NCBI GenBank assembly: GCA_035301245.1
Contig: DATGUS010000072.1
Span: 62,001-126,000 of the forward strand
DNA from: Alloiococcus sp035301245
GTDB taxonomy: Bacteria; Bacillota; Bacilli; Lactobacillales; Carnobacteriaceae_A
Direction of reading: 5' to 3'
DNA length: 64,000 nt
How positions within the stretch are numbered: the stretch's first letter is position 1; each line of letters begins with the position of its first letter. Made by a program: the position numbers and the translations under genes. Positions 1 through 9,428 of the stretch are shown piece by piece. The notes under the pieces are model-generated. The model was not told where the DNA came from and ran no database searches. It saw only the letters and a program-made list of their open reading frames with translations.

Positions 1-766
1 TTAATGAGACTTCTAATAGTGGAGAAGAAATTGCTTTTTTTGTAGCATCTGCTGTTCTATTTTCACCAGTTGATGAACCAATACCCATTAATGCTGAACC
101 TTGGTTAGCCATTACTGTTTTCACATCAGCAAAGTCTAAGTTAACGTATCCTGGATTTGTTATTAAGTCAGAAATACCTTGTACACCTTGACGTAATACG
201 TTATCTGCTTCTCTAAATGCTTCTAACATAGGTGTTTTCTTATCTACAATTTCTAATAAGCGGTTGTTTGAAATCGTTACTAACGTATCTACGTGTTCAC
301 GCATTTGTGCAATACCTTCTGCTGCGAAGCGACCACGTTTTGGACCTTCAAATGTGAATGGACGTGTGATCACACCAACAGTTAAAGAACCTTGGTCTTT
401 GGCAATTTTAGCAATAATTGCTGCTGCACCAGTACCAGTACCGCCACCCATACCTGCAGTAACAAACACCATGTCCGCACCTTCAAGGGCTTCTGCTAAA
501 ACTTCTTCACTTTCTTCAGCAGATTTACGACCAATTTCAGGATTAGCGCCAGCACCTAAACCGCGAGTTAACTTTTCTCCCAATTGAATTTTTGTTTCTG
601 CTCTATTGGCGTCTAATGCTTGTACGTCTGTATTCGCTACGATGAACTCAACACCTTGTACACCGTCTTCTATCATACGGTTAACTGCGTTACCACCAGC
701 ACCACCGACACCAATAACTTTTATTTTTGCTCCATTTGTAATTGAGTTATCTAAGTTGAAATCCAT
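1..766 (-). CDS. ftsZ: Cell division protein FtsZ (3' end outside window)
   Basis: Tubulin-like GTPase that polymerises into the cytokinetic Z ring at midcell. The first 255 codons are present and the rest lies beyond the left edge. Visible motifs are the N-terminal GVGGAGGNAVNRM nucleotide-binding segment, the GMGGGTGTGAA tubulin signature near residue 105, and the NLDFADVK T7 loop that supplies the catalytic aspartate. The start is the ATG at 766, preceded by AGGAGG at good spacing. It lies 27 bases downstream of ftsA, so the two are very likely co-transcribed as ftsAZ. The assignment is firm. Confidence 0.97.
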   Translation of the reverse strand, partial: MDFNLDNSITNGAKIKVIGVGGAGGNAVNRMIEDGVQGVEFIVANTDVQALDANRAETKIQLGEKLTRGLGAGANPEIGRKSAEESEEVLAEALEGADMVFVTAGMGGGTGTGAAAIIAKIAKDQGSLTVGVITRPFTFEGPKRGRFAAEGIAQMREHVDTLVTISNNRLLEIVDKKTPMLEAFREADNVLRQGVQGISDLITNPGYVNLDFADVKTVMANQGSALMGIGSSTGENRTADATKKAISSPLLEVSL

Positions 767-793
767 TATTTTTATTCCTCCTGAATGCTATTG

Positions 794-2125
794 TTATTCA
801 AAAAAGTTAGTAAAGAAATTTTTAATTTTATCTATAAACTGATCTGATGATTTCGACTCTATTGATTGATCACTATAGTCGTATTCATTATCATCATATT
901 GATAATCTGATACTTGCTGAGATGGTTGTGGTATTTGCCGTTGATTCTGTTCTTCGACTGATTGAATACCTGCTTGTCTTAAAATAGATTTATTTATTTC
1001 TCGTTGAATATCAGTTGTTTGTGCCTGGTAAAGAGCTAATCCGATAGCCACAGAGAATGCCGGAGTTCTAATGCCCATATAATCTGGAATATATTTTTCT
1101 GTTCTCACATCAAAAATATCTTCAGCTAGATCAGTAACACCAGGTATAGACGCTGTCCCACCAGAAAGAACAACACCTCCTGGAAGTTGCAATGCATTAA
1201 TCGGATCTAAATCCGCTTTAATTTTATCAAATATTTGGGCGATTCGTGCTTCGATAATTTCGCCTATATATGACTCTTTGATCTTAGCCGGCTCATCTTG
1301 TCCAACAACATCAACTTCAATAACCGCTCTGGAATCACCTTGAATTGCTCCAACTTCTTTTTTCAACTGATCAGCATTTTGAGTTGATGTATTCAATACG
1401 ATTGAAATATCTTTCGTAATGAAGTCGCCACCTTCTTGAACAACAGATGCAAACTTCACTTGGTCATCATGAATCGCTGAGACGGTCGTTTGACCCCCTC
1501 CGATATCAATCAATACTGTACCAAAATTACGTTCATCTTGTGTTAAAGCTACTTTAGCTAATGCTTCAGGTTGTAAAACAAGTCCAGCAATATTAAAACC
1601 AGCTTTCTCAACACATCGTTTAATATTGTGTAAGATAGTCTTTGGTACTGATATAGCTGTACCATACATTTCAAGTCGTTGACCGACCATACTTCTTGGA
1701 TCGTTTATTTCATCAAAACCGTCTACGATAAACTCTTCTAACGTCACTGATAATAAGTCACGTTCAGGTGGAACAATATTGGCAATTGATTGGTTTACTA
1801 CATTGTTAACATCCTCAATAGTTATTTCTGAGGAACGATCACTAACAGTTATTACGCCGTGGCATGGTTCAATACTGACACCATTAGACGGTACTCCTAC
1901 GATCAGATTGTTGATCATGACACCTGTCTTTTCAGATGCTTTATTCACTGCTTTTTGAATAGCTTGGACTGTTGCATCTATGTCAACAATCATTCCCCTT
2001 TTTAAACCCTTTGATTCTGCATTTCCTACTCCAATAACTTTTAGTTTATTATTATCTAATTCACTCACAACTACTTTTATTGAAGTGGTTCCAATATCTA
2101 GGCTTGTAAAAACCTTTTTTTCCAT
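794..2125 (-). CDS. ftsA: Cell division protein FtsA
   Basis: Actin-like ATPase that tethers FtsZ polymers to the membrane and recruits later division proteins. The 443-residue product has the SLDIGTTSIKVVV phosphate-1 motif at the N terminus, a VLIDIGGGQTTVS phosphate-2 motif mid-protein and VVLSGGTASIPG near the adenosine site. A Gln/Ser-rich linker leads to a C-terminal amphipathic membrane helix (FIDKIKNFFTNFF). The reading frame is open 24 codons further upstream, but the ATG at 2125 (MEKKVF) matches family N termini and has GGAGG 11 bases before it. ftsZ follows directly. Confidence 0.96.
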   Translation of the reverse strand: MEKKVFTSLDIGTTSIKVVVSELDNNKLKVIGVGNAESKGLKRGMIVDIDATVQAIQKAVNKASEKTGVMINNLIVGVPSNGVSIEPCHGVITVSDRSSEITIEDVNNVVNQSIANIVPPERDLLSVTLEEFIVDGFDEINDPRSMVGQRLEMYGTAISVPKTILHNIKRCVEKAGFNIAGLVLQPEALAKVALTQDERNFGTVLIDIGGGQTTVSAIHDDQVKFASVVQEGGDFITKDISIVLNTSTQNADQLKKEVGAIQGDSRAVIEVDVVGQDEPAKIKESYIGEIIEARIAQIFDKIKADLDPINALQLPGGVVLSGGTASIPGVTDLAEDIFDVRTEKYIPDYMGIRTPAFSVAIGLALYQAQTTDIQREINKSILRQAGIQSVEEQNQRQIPQPSQQVSDYQYDDNEYDYSDQSIESKSSDQFIDKIKNFFTNFFE

Positions 2126-2175
2126 ATTAATTGAAACCTCCATATCTAATAGAATATTACTATTGTATCTGTTTA

Positions 2176-2184
2176 ATTTTACCA
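2176..2184 (-). promoter_or_regulatory. Possible ftsAZ promoter (extended -10)
   Basis: In the 149-base gap between divIB and ftsA the minus strand reads TGGTAAAAT, an extended -10 identical to the one in front of mraZ. No good -35 is present. A 7-bp inverted repeat (AAACAAA/TTTGTTT, 2186-2203) lies immediately upstream. An internal ftsAZ promoter is common in Firmicutes; here it is inferred from the motif alone. Confidence 0.4.
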
Positions 2185-2274
2185 TAAACAAACACATTTG
2201 TTTAACAATCTATGTATTTTTTACACGATTGTAAGATAAGTTTTTAAACATTATATAAATTCAAAATTTTATCA

Positions 2275-3111
2275 TTAATTATTCTCATTTCGAGTACTCT
2301 CTTCATCTTCTTCAACTTCTTCATTTCCCGATTCTTTCGATTCTTCTTCAGAAGTTATTTCTAATCCTTCTGTAGAAGATGAACTTTGATTGCTATTATA
2401 AGGCGTAAAGAATGTTCCTGCTTCGAGATCAAAAACCCCCAGTTCATTATCTACTGCATCGGATAGTAATGGGTAATAGTTTATCCGGTTAGCAAAGTTT
2501 AAAATATTTATTAAGACTTGGCTTCCATCATTCATATTCACTTTTAATAGTTCAGGATTTCTTTCTTTTCCTAAAAGTTCAATTTCAGAAATTAACGCCA
2601 AAACAGATTCATTCGTTTCATTTAACTCTTCTAGTAAATTGTCAAACTCTTTAGATTCTGTATCAAAATTAATTAGGAACGGGATAGAACTAACACTTGA
2701 ATAATCATTTTGAACGATATCATTGTTTTCTAAAATGATTACTGATTCGCCTTCTTCTGATTCCATTTGGGCAATTAATCGATACTCTGAAACAATGATA
2801 TTTAATGTCTGCCTATTCTCTATTTCGATTGATGTACTTTCAATTTCAGGCACATTATCAACTAAACTATTTTCGTGATATTTTTTATCGAGCCATGTTT
2901 CCCAAAGGGGCATACCGGTATTCACTCCAGAATTTATCAAGATTGTTTGTTCTGGCAAATGTTTATTTCCTTTAACATTAATTGTTTTAATCTTATTAAG
3001 CGGTGAGAGCAAATAAACAGATAGTATTAAAAGCAATCCAAAAAAAACAAATAGCCCAATAGCTTTATTATTTATTTTTCGTTTATTGGATGCATGATTA
3101 AATTGATTCAA
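2275..3111 (-). CDS. divIB: Division protein DivIB/FtsQ
   Basis: Bitopic division protein of the FtsQ/DivIB family that links FtsL/DivIC and the septal transpeptidase. The 278-residue product has a short basic cytoplasmic N terminus, one membrane segment at about residues 18-38 (GLFVFFGLLLILSVYLL), and a POTRA-type start of the outer domain (KIKTINVKGNKHLPEQTIL). It ends in a strongly acidic Ser/Glu tail from about residue 240. Such tails are common in Lactobacillales DivIB. It sits between murG and ftsA as in other dcw clusters, with a 30-base gap to murG. Confidence 0.92.
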   Translation of the reverse strand: MNQFNHASNKRKINNKAIGLFVFFGLLLILSVYLLSPLNKIKTINVKGNKHLPEQTILINSGVNTGMPLWETWLDKKYHENSLVDNVPEIESTSIEIENRQTLNIIVSEYRLIAQMESEEGESVIILENNDIVQNDYSSVSSIPFLINFDTESKEFDNLLEELNETNESVLALISEIELLGKERNPELLKVNMNDGSQVLINILNFANRINYYPLLSDAVDNELGVFDLEAGTFFTPYNSNQSSSSTEGLEITSEEESKESGNEEVEEDEESTRNENN

Positions 3112-3141
3112 CTGACAGCCTCCTCAAAATTAAAATAAAAA

Positions 3142-4269
3142 TTAAATTAATGATAACATTAATTTAATTATATCATCTGATGCATTGGGTCTTCCTAATT
3201 TTTTAGCTTCGTTAGCCATTTCAAGTCTTGCTGTTTCATTCATCATCAAACTATCAATCTGTTCAACGAATAAATCTACAGTTAGATCACTCTCTTGAAT
3301 CATCACTGCCGCATTATGATTTACTAAACTCCGTGCATTTTTAGTTTGGTGATCTTCTGTAACATTCGGACTTGGGATTAAAATACTTGGTAAACCCAAA
3401 GCCGTTAATTCAGCTAGAGTAGTCGCACCGCTTCGTGAGACAACAAGATCGATTTCTTTAAACACCTGTGGCATTCGATCGATATACGCTTCGATAAAGA
3501 TATTATCTTTTTCATAATCACCATACAAGTCAGCGAGTTGATTAATAATTGATGAATAATTAGCTGAACCTGGGACAAATAAAATCTGATACGGTTTCTT
3601 AGCTAATATTTCATAACTCTTAATAAATGCTTGATTTATTTCATAAGCTCCGCGACTTCCACCAAAGATAATAACTGATGTCTTATTCGGATCAAGTCCT
3701 AAATCAGACAAGGCATTATCCGCCTTAACATTCGCAACTTCTTGTGCTCTAGGATTTCCAGTATAAACCACTTTAGAAATATATTTTTTAAATTCATCAG
3801 CCGCTTCTTCAAAGCAGATAGCAATTTTATCTACATAACGTGCTAAGAATTTGTTTGTTATACCTGCTACACTATTTTGTTCATGAATAATAGTAGGTAT
3901 TTGTAATTTAGCTGCTTGATAAAGCACGGGTGCACAAACATAACCACCTGTTCCGATGACTATATCAGGTTGAAATTCTTTAATAATTTTTCTTGCTTTT
4001 CGTAAACTATTTATAAAGTAATAAACTGACTTCATATTGTATAGAAAACCATCTTTATTTAATTTTCTGACAAACCCTTCAACTTTAATTGACTTAAAGG
4101 GAATTTCTGTGTCGCGAACTACTTTACTTTCTAAACCACGTTCTGTTCCTATATATAAAAATTCAACATTAGCATTGATTTCTTTTAGACGATCAGCTAA
4201 GGCAAGAGCGGGATAAATATGTCCCCCCGTACCGCCACCAGAAAGTATGATTTTTAACGGTTTTTTCAT
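3142..4269 (-). CDS. murG: UDP-GlcNAc transferase MurG
   Basis: Membrane-associated glycosyltransferase that adds GlcNAc from UDP-GlcNAc to lipid I, giving lipid II on the inner membrane face. The 375-residue GT28-family protein shows the N-terminal glycine loop GGGTGGHIYPALALA, a second loop IFGGSRGAYEIN near residue 205, and the C-terminal donor site SRSGATTLAELTALGLPSILIP. Length is normal. It starts 5 bases after the murD stop, so translation is probably coupled. The substrate lipid I is made by MraY, encoded in the same cluster. Confidence 0.97.
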   Translation of the reverse strand: MKKPLKIILSGGGTGGHIYPALALADRLKEINANVEFLYIGTERGLESKVVRDTEIPFKSIKVEGFVRKLNKDGFLYNMKSVYYFINSLRKARKIIKEFQPDIVIGTGGYVCAPVLYQAAKLQIPTIIHEQNSVAGITNKFLARYVDKIAICFEEAADEFKKYISKVVYTGNPRAQEVANVKADNALSDLGLDPNKTSVIIFGGSRGAYEINQAFIKSYEILAKKPYQILFVPGSANYSSIINQLADLYGDYEKDNIFIEAYIDRMPQVFKEIDLVVSRSGATTLAELTALGLPSILIPSPNVTEDHQTKNARSLVNHNAAVMIQESDLTVDLFVEQIDSLMMNETARLEMANEAKKLGRPNASDDIIKLMLSLI

Positions 4270-4274
4270 TGGGA

Positions 4275-5654
4275 TTAGTCAAACTCCTTTAGTCCTAATT
4301 CATTGATTAAATGATCAATCGATTGAACGTAATCATCGCCCCGTTCTTCGAAACTATTATATTGATCCCAACTAGCACACGCTGGTGAGAACAAAATGAT
4401 TGAATCTTTTTTACTATACTTATAGGCGACAGGCACAGTTTCAGCTACGGTGTTCACAACAGTTATTTCGTTAATTCCTTGCTCTTTAAAGTAGCAAGCC
4501 AATTTTTGATTAGTCTCACCAAAAGTAACGACAGCAGTAACATTCTCAAGATAATTATTTAATTCTTCAAAAGATTCGTGACGATCTAACCCACCGGAAA
4601 TTAGTACCGTTGGTTGATTGAATCCTTCTAAAGCTTTTTGAGTCGCTAGTGCATTTGTTGCTTTTGAGTCATTAACAAACAATCGTTGGTTAAAACGTCT
4701 CACCACTTGGCTTCTATGCTTAACACCGGTAAATTGATTGATGCTTTTCTCAATCTGTTCATTATTTAAATCACATAATTTAGCTACGGATACAGCAGCT
4801 AAAATATTTTGAATATTATGTAATCCATTAATTTGAATATTATCTAAATTCATAACAAATTGCTGATTGTAATACACCTTATTATCTTTGAGATACGTTC
4901 CAACTTCAAGTGTTTCAATCATTGAAAAAGGTATAAGTGTGGCATTGGATTCTTTAGCTACTAATTCTGCCAATTCTTCCTGATCTTTATAGTAAACAAG
5001 ATAATCATCTGTAGTCTGATTAGCAGTGATCTTCATTTTTGCTGACACATACTCTTCACGATTTTTATGATAATCCAAATGAGCTGAATATATATTATTA
5101 ATCACAGCAATGTGTGGACGAAAATCTTTTGATGCTATTAACTGAAAACTAGATAACTCAATGATAACGTCATCATCTTTTTTTGCTTTTAACGCGATAT
5201 GACTAACAGGAACACCAATGTTACCCACTGTAAAAACATTCCCACTTCTACGTTGAGTTGTAAAAATATTTCTAAGAAGAGATACAGTCGTCGTTTTACC
5301 ATTTGTTCCCGTTACAGCTATGATATTCGAATTGATTAAATCCGAAGCTACTTCCACTTCAGTAATCACTGGTATATTCAATGATTCAGCTTGTTGAATC
5401 ATTGGATTAATATATGGAATGCCTGGATTTTTAACGACATAATCAATTTCGGAGGTAACTAAGTTGTCAGGATGGTATCCTGTTATCACTTCGATTCCCA
5501 TACTAATTAATTCTTTTGCCTCTTCATTCTCTTCTAGTGGCTTCGCATCATTGACAATAATATTTGCTCCCAATTGATGCAATAATTTAGCAACACTTAA
5601 ACCACTTCTTGCTAATCCTAGAATCAATATTTTTTTGTTTTTATACTTTGACAT
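4275..5654 (-). CDS. murD: UDP-MurNAc-Ala-D-Glu ligase MurD
   Basis: Cytosolic ATP-dependent ligase adding D-glutamate to UDP-MurNAc-L-Ala. The 459-residue protein has an N-terminal Rossmann domain (LILGLARSGLSVAKLL), the Mur ligase P-loop AVTGTNGKTTTVSLL near residue 115, the central ELSSFQL motif typical of MurD, the H-x-x-H region (SAHLDYH), and the C-terminal NDSKATNALAT motif. A terminator-like palindrome separates it from mraY upstream, whereas murG follows after 5 bases. Confidence 0.97.
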   Translation of the reverse strand: MSKYKNKKILILGLARSGLSVAKLLHQLGANIIVNDAKPLEENEEAKELISMGIEVITGYHPDNLVTSEIDYVVKNPGIPYINPMIQQAESLNIPVITEVEVASDLINSNIIAVTGTNGKTTTVSLLRNIFTTQRRSGNVFTVGNIGVPVSHIALKAKKDDDVIIELSSFQLIASKDFRPHIAVINNIYSAHLDYHKNREEYVSAKMKITANQTTDDYLVYYKDQEELAELVAKESNATLIPFSMIETLEVGTYLKDNKVYYNQQFVMNLDNIQINGLHNIQNILAAVSVAKLCDLNNEQIEKSINQFTGVKHRSQVVRRFNQRLFVNDSKATNALATQKALEGFNQPTVLISGGLDRHESFEELNNYLENVTAVVTFGETNQKLACYFKEQGINEITVVNTVAETVPVAYKYSKKDSIILFSPACASWDQYNSFEERGDDYVQSIDHLINELGLKEFD

Positions 5655-5687
5655 GATATATATCCTTTCTTAGTACGAGAAACATAT

Positions 5688-5715
5688 AAAAAAACTGGAG
5701 TTTAAACTCCAGTTT
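5688..5715 (-). terminator. Terminator-like palindrome between mraY and murD
   Basis: A perfect 24-nt palindrome (5692-5715, arms AAACTGGAGTTT) is followed on the minus strand by a run of seven T. It forms an intrinsic-terminator-like hairpin after mraY and before murD, inside the cell wall operon. It may act as a partial terminator or protect an mRNA end; which of these is not visible. Confidence 0.7.
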
Positions 5716-5725
5716 AGTATCTATA

Positions 5726-6679
5726 TTATAGCACTATCATAATAGTGACTAAAGAAAAAATTAAGGTGATTATTGAAAATAGAATTACAATTTTCCATTC
5801 ACTAAATCCACTCATCTCAAAATGATGGTGAATTGGAGTCATTTTAAATATTCTTTTTCCAGTTGTTTTAAATGATGTCACTTGTAACATGACACTTGCT
5901 GTTTCGATCACAAAAATAATACCAATGAAAAGCAGTGTCCATTCTAAATCTAACATAATCGATAACGTTGCAAATACCCCACCGATTGCTAATGATCCAA
6001 CATCACCCATGAATATTTTAGCTGGCTTTTTGTTAAAGGCTAAGAATCCTAATATACCACCAGTTAAAATTAAAATAAACATTAAAATATCAAATTGGTT
6101 TTGTTTAATAGCTATGTAACCATAAGCAGTTAAAGCAATTAAACTCGTTGATGCAAGTAAACCATCAATGCCATCTGTTAAGTTCGTCGCATTTGAAAAA
6201 CCAACTAACCAGAAAATAACAAAGAAAGGATATAGAATACCTAAGTTCATTGACCAGCCGAATGGTAAAACGAGTACCGTTGAAATATCAGCAACAAAAT
6301 AAAAGATAATAGCTGCAATAATCTGACCAATTAATTTTTGTAGACTCGTTAGCCCTAGATTCCGTTTCATAATTAACTTAATATAATCATCAAAAAAGCC
6401 AATTAAACCATACACTACAAATACCATTAATAACAATGCCATTTGCTTTGTACCTAAATTTAGCAGAAAAGCAAGACTAGTCACAATAATGGTAGCTAAA
6501 ATAAATGCCACCCCACCCATGGTCGGTGTTCCTGATTTTGCTTGATGCCAACTTGGACCAATTTCTCTTGTTATCTGTCCTAATTGTTTTTTTCTAAAAT
6601 AGCGAATGACTAACGGCATTAAGAGTAGTGTAACTAATAAAGAACTCAAAAATGGCCATATTTGTTGTAATGAAATCAT
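5726..6679 (-). CDS. mraY: Phospho-MurNAc-pentapeptide transferase MraY
   Basis: Polytopic enzyme that transfers phospho-MurNAc-pentapeptide from UDP to undecaprenyl phosphate, making lipid I. The protein has about ten membrane segments, the cytoplasmic acidic motif FFDDYIKL, the NATNLTDGIDGL loop, the GDVGSLAIGG segment and the PIHHHFE histidine motif. I place the start at the ATG at 6679 (MISLQQIW) because AGGAG lies six bases upstream. The longer frame starting at 6697 would have that ribosome binding site inside its coding sequence. Length (317 residues) fits the family. Confidence 0.96.
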   Translation of the reverse strand: MISLQQIWPFLSSLLVTLLLMPLVIRYFRKKQLGQITREIGPSWHQAKSGTPTMGGVAFILATIIVTSLAFLLNLGTKQMALLLMVFVVYGLIGFFDDYIKLIMKRNLGLTSLQKLIGQIIAAIIFYFVADISTVLVLPFGWSMNLGILYPFFVIFWLVGFSNATNLTDGIDGLLASTSLIALTAYGYIAIKQNQFDILMFILILTGGILGFLAFNKKPAKIFMGDVGSLAIGGVFATLSIMLDLEWTLLFIGIIFVIETASVMLQVTSFKTTGKRIFKMTPIHHHFEMSGFSEWKIVILFSIITLIFSLVTIMIVL

Positions 6680-6704
6680 TTTTTTCTCCTGTATCAATAA
6701 TAAC

Positions 6705-6730
6705 GGGTCTGTAGCATAAGCTAGAGACCC
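6705..6730 (-). repeat. Hairpin between pbp and mraY
   Basis: On the minus strand GGGTCT, then TAGC/GCTA around a short loop, then AGACCC form a two-tier stem in the gap after the transpeptidase gene (outer arms near 6715-6720 and 6725-6730). The trailing sequence is GTTATTATTG with no T run, so it looks more like an RNA processing or stability hairpin than a strong terminator. Confidence 0.4.
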
Positions 6731-6799
6731 TTTAAATTTAAACGCTTATATCTAGATTATAATTAATAAACTAAATAGTCAATGAAAAAATATTGAATA

Positions 6800-9034
6800 T
6801 TATGGTTCTTCAAATGTAGATTCTTTCCAAATTTGTTCTGGATTTTGAGTCACTATTTCTTCATCAGATTTTTCGCTCTTATATTCATTTGGACTTGATA
6901 AAGTAACAAAGAGAGAATCACCTGTTTCAATAAATGATCCAATTGGAATATCTTGTGTTTGAACATATCCTTCACCTTCAAAATCAACTGATAGTCCGGT
7001 CAACTCAGCTAACTTCAAAACATCATTTCGCGACCAGCCTGAAATATCAGGCATTGACATAGCCCCATTAGTCAATAGAATAATGCGTTGTCCATTATAA
7101 ATATGGCTACCACGGTATGGATATTGTTGAACTATTTTATCACCAGTTCCTACTACGCTGTAATTAGTGCCAGATTCATCTAGCTGATTAAGAATTTCTG
7201 AAGTGTCACTCTCTACAAACTGAGGTATCTCTTTAGTTAACGGGCTTTCTTCATCTTCTGTCTGTAGGGCCGCTCCTTCTTGAATAAGTAGACGATGACT
7301 TAATGGTTTAAATATTTTGTTTACAACCATACTACCATGTCCCACATTATTTAACTCAGGTTGTTGAACCGTAATGTATATTGTGTATTGTGGATCATCT
7401 GAGGGGAACATTGTAACCACAGAAAAAATAAAGTCTGTTGATGAACTGTAATATTTACCTGTATCCGGATTAACAATTTGAGCGGTTCCTGTTTTGGCTG
7501 ATACGGGAACTTCATCTAAGCGATAACCTCGTGCTGTTCCAACTTCACTGTCGACACCCATTTGTAAATATTTCAGTGTTTTCTCAGCTGTTTCTTTTGA
7601 AATAGGTTGACTTTTTAACTTTTCTTCATTAATATTTTCTTCATTTTTATTAGAATTAAAAACGCTTTGAACGATTCTTGGCTGTATCATTTGTCCTTCA
7701 TTTGTAATCGCAGTTAAAGCTTGTAACATTTGAACAGGAGTAACGGTTATCCCTTGTCCAAATGCAGTGTTGACTTTTTGAAGTTCCCAAACATAAGGGT
7801 TTTCACCAGAGCTTTCATTTGGCAGTTCAATTCCTGTAGGGGTGCCGAAACCAAACGCATCCAAGTAAGATTTCCAGGTTTCATATCCCATTGCTTCAAC
7901 TAACTTAACAAAGGATACGTTACTTGATCGATACAAACCTTCTAAGTAGCTGATTACTCCCCATCCTTCGGGTTTTACGTCGCGAACACGTCCCCCAGCT
8001 ACTTCGTAAGATCCCGATTGATAAAAAGCATCGGGATCAAATACGCCTTCTTCAATGGCGGCAGCAAGCGTAATAATTTTCAAAGTCGAACCAGGTTCGT
8101 ATTCATACTCAACTAAAAGATTCTGCCAGCTCTGATCAATGCCTTCTTTCGTCATCGCATTAAACGAAGGACGTTGCGTTGAAGCAATAATTTCACCTGT
8201 TTTAGAATCCATAACGGTAGCTGTCATTGCTTTTGGTGAATGTTCTTCTTCAACTTGTGTCATAATATTTTCTAAGTATGTTTGTAAACGACGATCTATC
8301 GTTAAGTGAACATCTGACCCATTAACTGATTCTGTCGCTTCGACTTTTTGATTTGGCAAGGCATAACCGAAATGATCTTTTTGGAATCTCACATCACCAT
8401 TTTGACCGGTGAGTTGTTCGTTATATTGTTCTTCAAGTCCCATTACACCTTTAATTTGATTATCTTCGTCAGCATCTTGTGCTAGTCCAATAATATGAGA
8501 AGCAAACATGCCATTTGGATATAGCCTGGTTTGACTTTCTTCAAATGTCAATCCTTTTAAATCTGCTTTTTCCATTTCTTCTTTTATCAAATTTACTGTA
8601 TCAAAAGATAAATTATTTCCTGCAGACCCAAACTCAACCTGACTAGAATCAGATGTCAATTTATCATAGGCTTTCTCGTAACTAATCGCTAAATGATCTG
8701 ATAAAATAGTAGCTATCTTTTCAGGTTCAGTGACATGAATGGGTTTTTCTTTCGGTGACCATTCATCTGTTAACACAGCAACCATTTTATAACTTGTTGC
8801 ATCAACAGCTATGGGGTTATCATTTTTATCAAAAATTGTCCCACGCTGTGCCGTTACTTTATCCTCAGAATTATACAGATGATTAACACGTTCAATTAAA
8901 TCTTGACCTTCGACTGTACCAACTACCATTATATTTGTCAGTCTTATCCCAACTAAACCAAACATTATGATTGTAACGAAAAATAATAGGAAGCCGAATA
9001 TTCTTTTGTTTTTTAATGAATGCTTATTTTTCAT
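6800..9034 (-). CDS. pbpB: Septal peptidoglycan transpeptidase (PBP2B/FtsI-like) with PASTA domains
   Basis: Class B penicillin-binding protein that cross-links septal peptidoglycan outside the membrane. The order in its 744 residues is: a basic N terminus, a membrane anchor at about 12-32, a dimerisation domain to about 230, a transpeptidase domain from about 260 to 590, then two PASTA repeats. The active-site motifs are intact: S316-T-L-K319, S370-S-N372 and K514-T-G516. It ends in an acidic tail. The ftsL stop and this ATG share one base (TAATG), indicating coupled translation. The class and role are firm. Confidence 0.95.
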   Translation of the reverse strand: MKNKHSLKNKRIFGFLLFFVTIIMFGLVGIRLTNIMVVGTVEGQDLIERVNHLYNSEDKVTAQRGTIFDKNDNPIAVDATSYKMVAVLTDEWSPKEKPIHVTEPEKIATILSDHLAISYEKAYDKLTSDSSQVEFGSAGNNLSFDTVNLIKEEMEKADLKGLTFEESQTRLYPNGMFASHIIGLAQDADEDNQIKGVMGLEEQYNEQLTGQNGDVRFQKDHFGYALPNQKVEATESVNGSDVHLTIDRRLQTYLENIMTQVEEEHSPKAMTATVMDSKTGEIIASTQRPSFNAMTKEGIDQSWQNLLVEYEYEPGSTLKIITLAAAIEEGVFDPDAFYQSGSYEVAGGRVRDVKPEGWGVISYLEGLYRSSNVSFVKLVEAMGYETWKSYLDAFGFGTPTGIELPNESSGENPYVWELQKVNTAFGQGITVTPVQMLQALTAITNEGQMIQPRIVQSVFNSNKNEENINEEKLKSQPISKETAEKTLKYLQMGVDSEVGTARGYRLDEVPVSAKTGTAQIVNPDTGKYYSSSTDFIFSVVTMFPSDDPQYTIYITVQQPELNNVGHGSMVVNKIFKPLSHRLLIQEGAALQTEDEESPLTKEIPQFVESDTSEILNQLDESGTNYSVVGTGDKIVQQYPYRGSHIYNGQRIILLTNGAMSMPDISGWSRNDVLKLAELTGLSVDFEGEGYVQTQDIPIGSFIETGDSLFVTLSSPNEYKSEKSDEEIVTQNPEQIWKESTFEEP

Positions 9035-9423
9035 TATTCAACATTCCTTATATTTGCATTATTAGATTTTAAACCGTGCTCCTCACCAATTTGATGCACA
9101 CGATCATATCGTGATAATTCTTGGACATTTTGCTCTAAATTTGTATTAATTACAGTTGTATCATTAATTTTAGTGTTAATGTCTTGAACTTCTTGACTAA
9201 TGGATGTTAACTGTGAACTCATAGATATACTTGCAATAGATAATCCGACGAATAAAGCCAACATAAAACTTATCAATGTTTTTTCAAAACGTGTCAGTAT
9301 TTTCTTACCAACCGTACTTCTAATCGATTTACTAATTGGTTGGTCTAATGGTTGGTCGTATGGTTGAGCGGTCTGATTGGGTTGGTATTGATATTGTCTT
9401 GCTAAGTTATCATTCATTTCCAT
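9034..9423 (-). CDS. ftsL: Cell division protein FtsL
   Basis: Small bitopic division protein that complexes with DivIB/DivIC. It has a Gln/Pro-rich cytoplasmic region of about 40 residues, a membrane span (KTLISFMLALFVGLSIASI) and a short extracellular coiled coil (SQLTSISQEVQDINTKIND). Primary sequence is poorly conserved in this family, so position between rsmH and the septal PBP is the main evidence. A GTG at 9432 overlaps the rsmH stop; I prefer the ATG at 9423 because GAAGAG lies eight bases before it. A further ATG at 9417 is possible. Confidence 0.9.
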   Translation of the reverse strand: MEMNDNLARQYQYQPNQTAQPYDQPLDQPISKSIRSTVGKKILTRFEKTLISFMLALFVGLSIASISMSSQLTSISQEVQDINTKINDTTVINTNLEQNVQELSRYDRVHQIGEEHGLKSNNANIRNVE

Positions 9424-9428
9424 TTTAA

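Noticed and set aside
264..842. Two plus-strand ORFs antisense to ftsZ and the ftsA 3' end
   Set aside because: They are shadows of the conserved ftsZ/ftsA frames, with no ribosome binding site and low-complexity translation.
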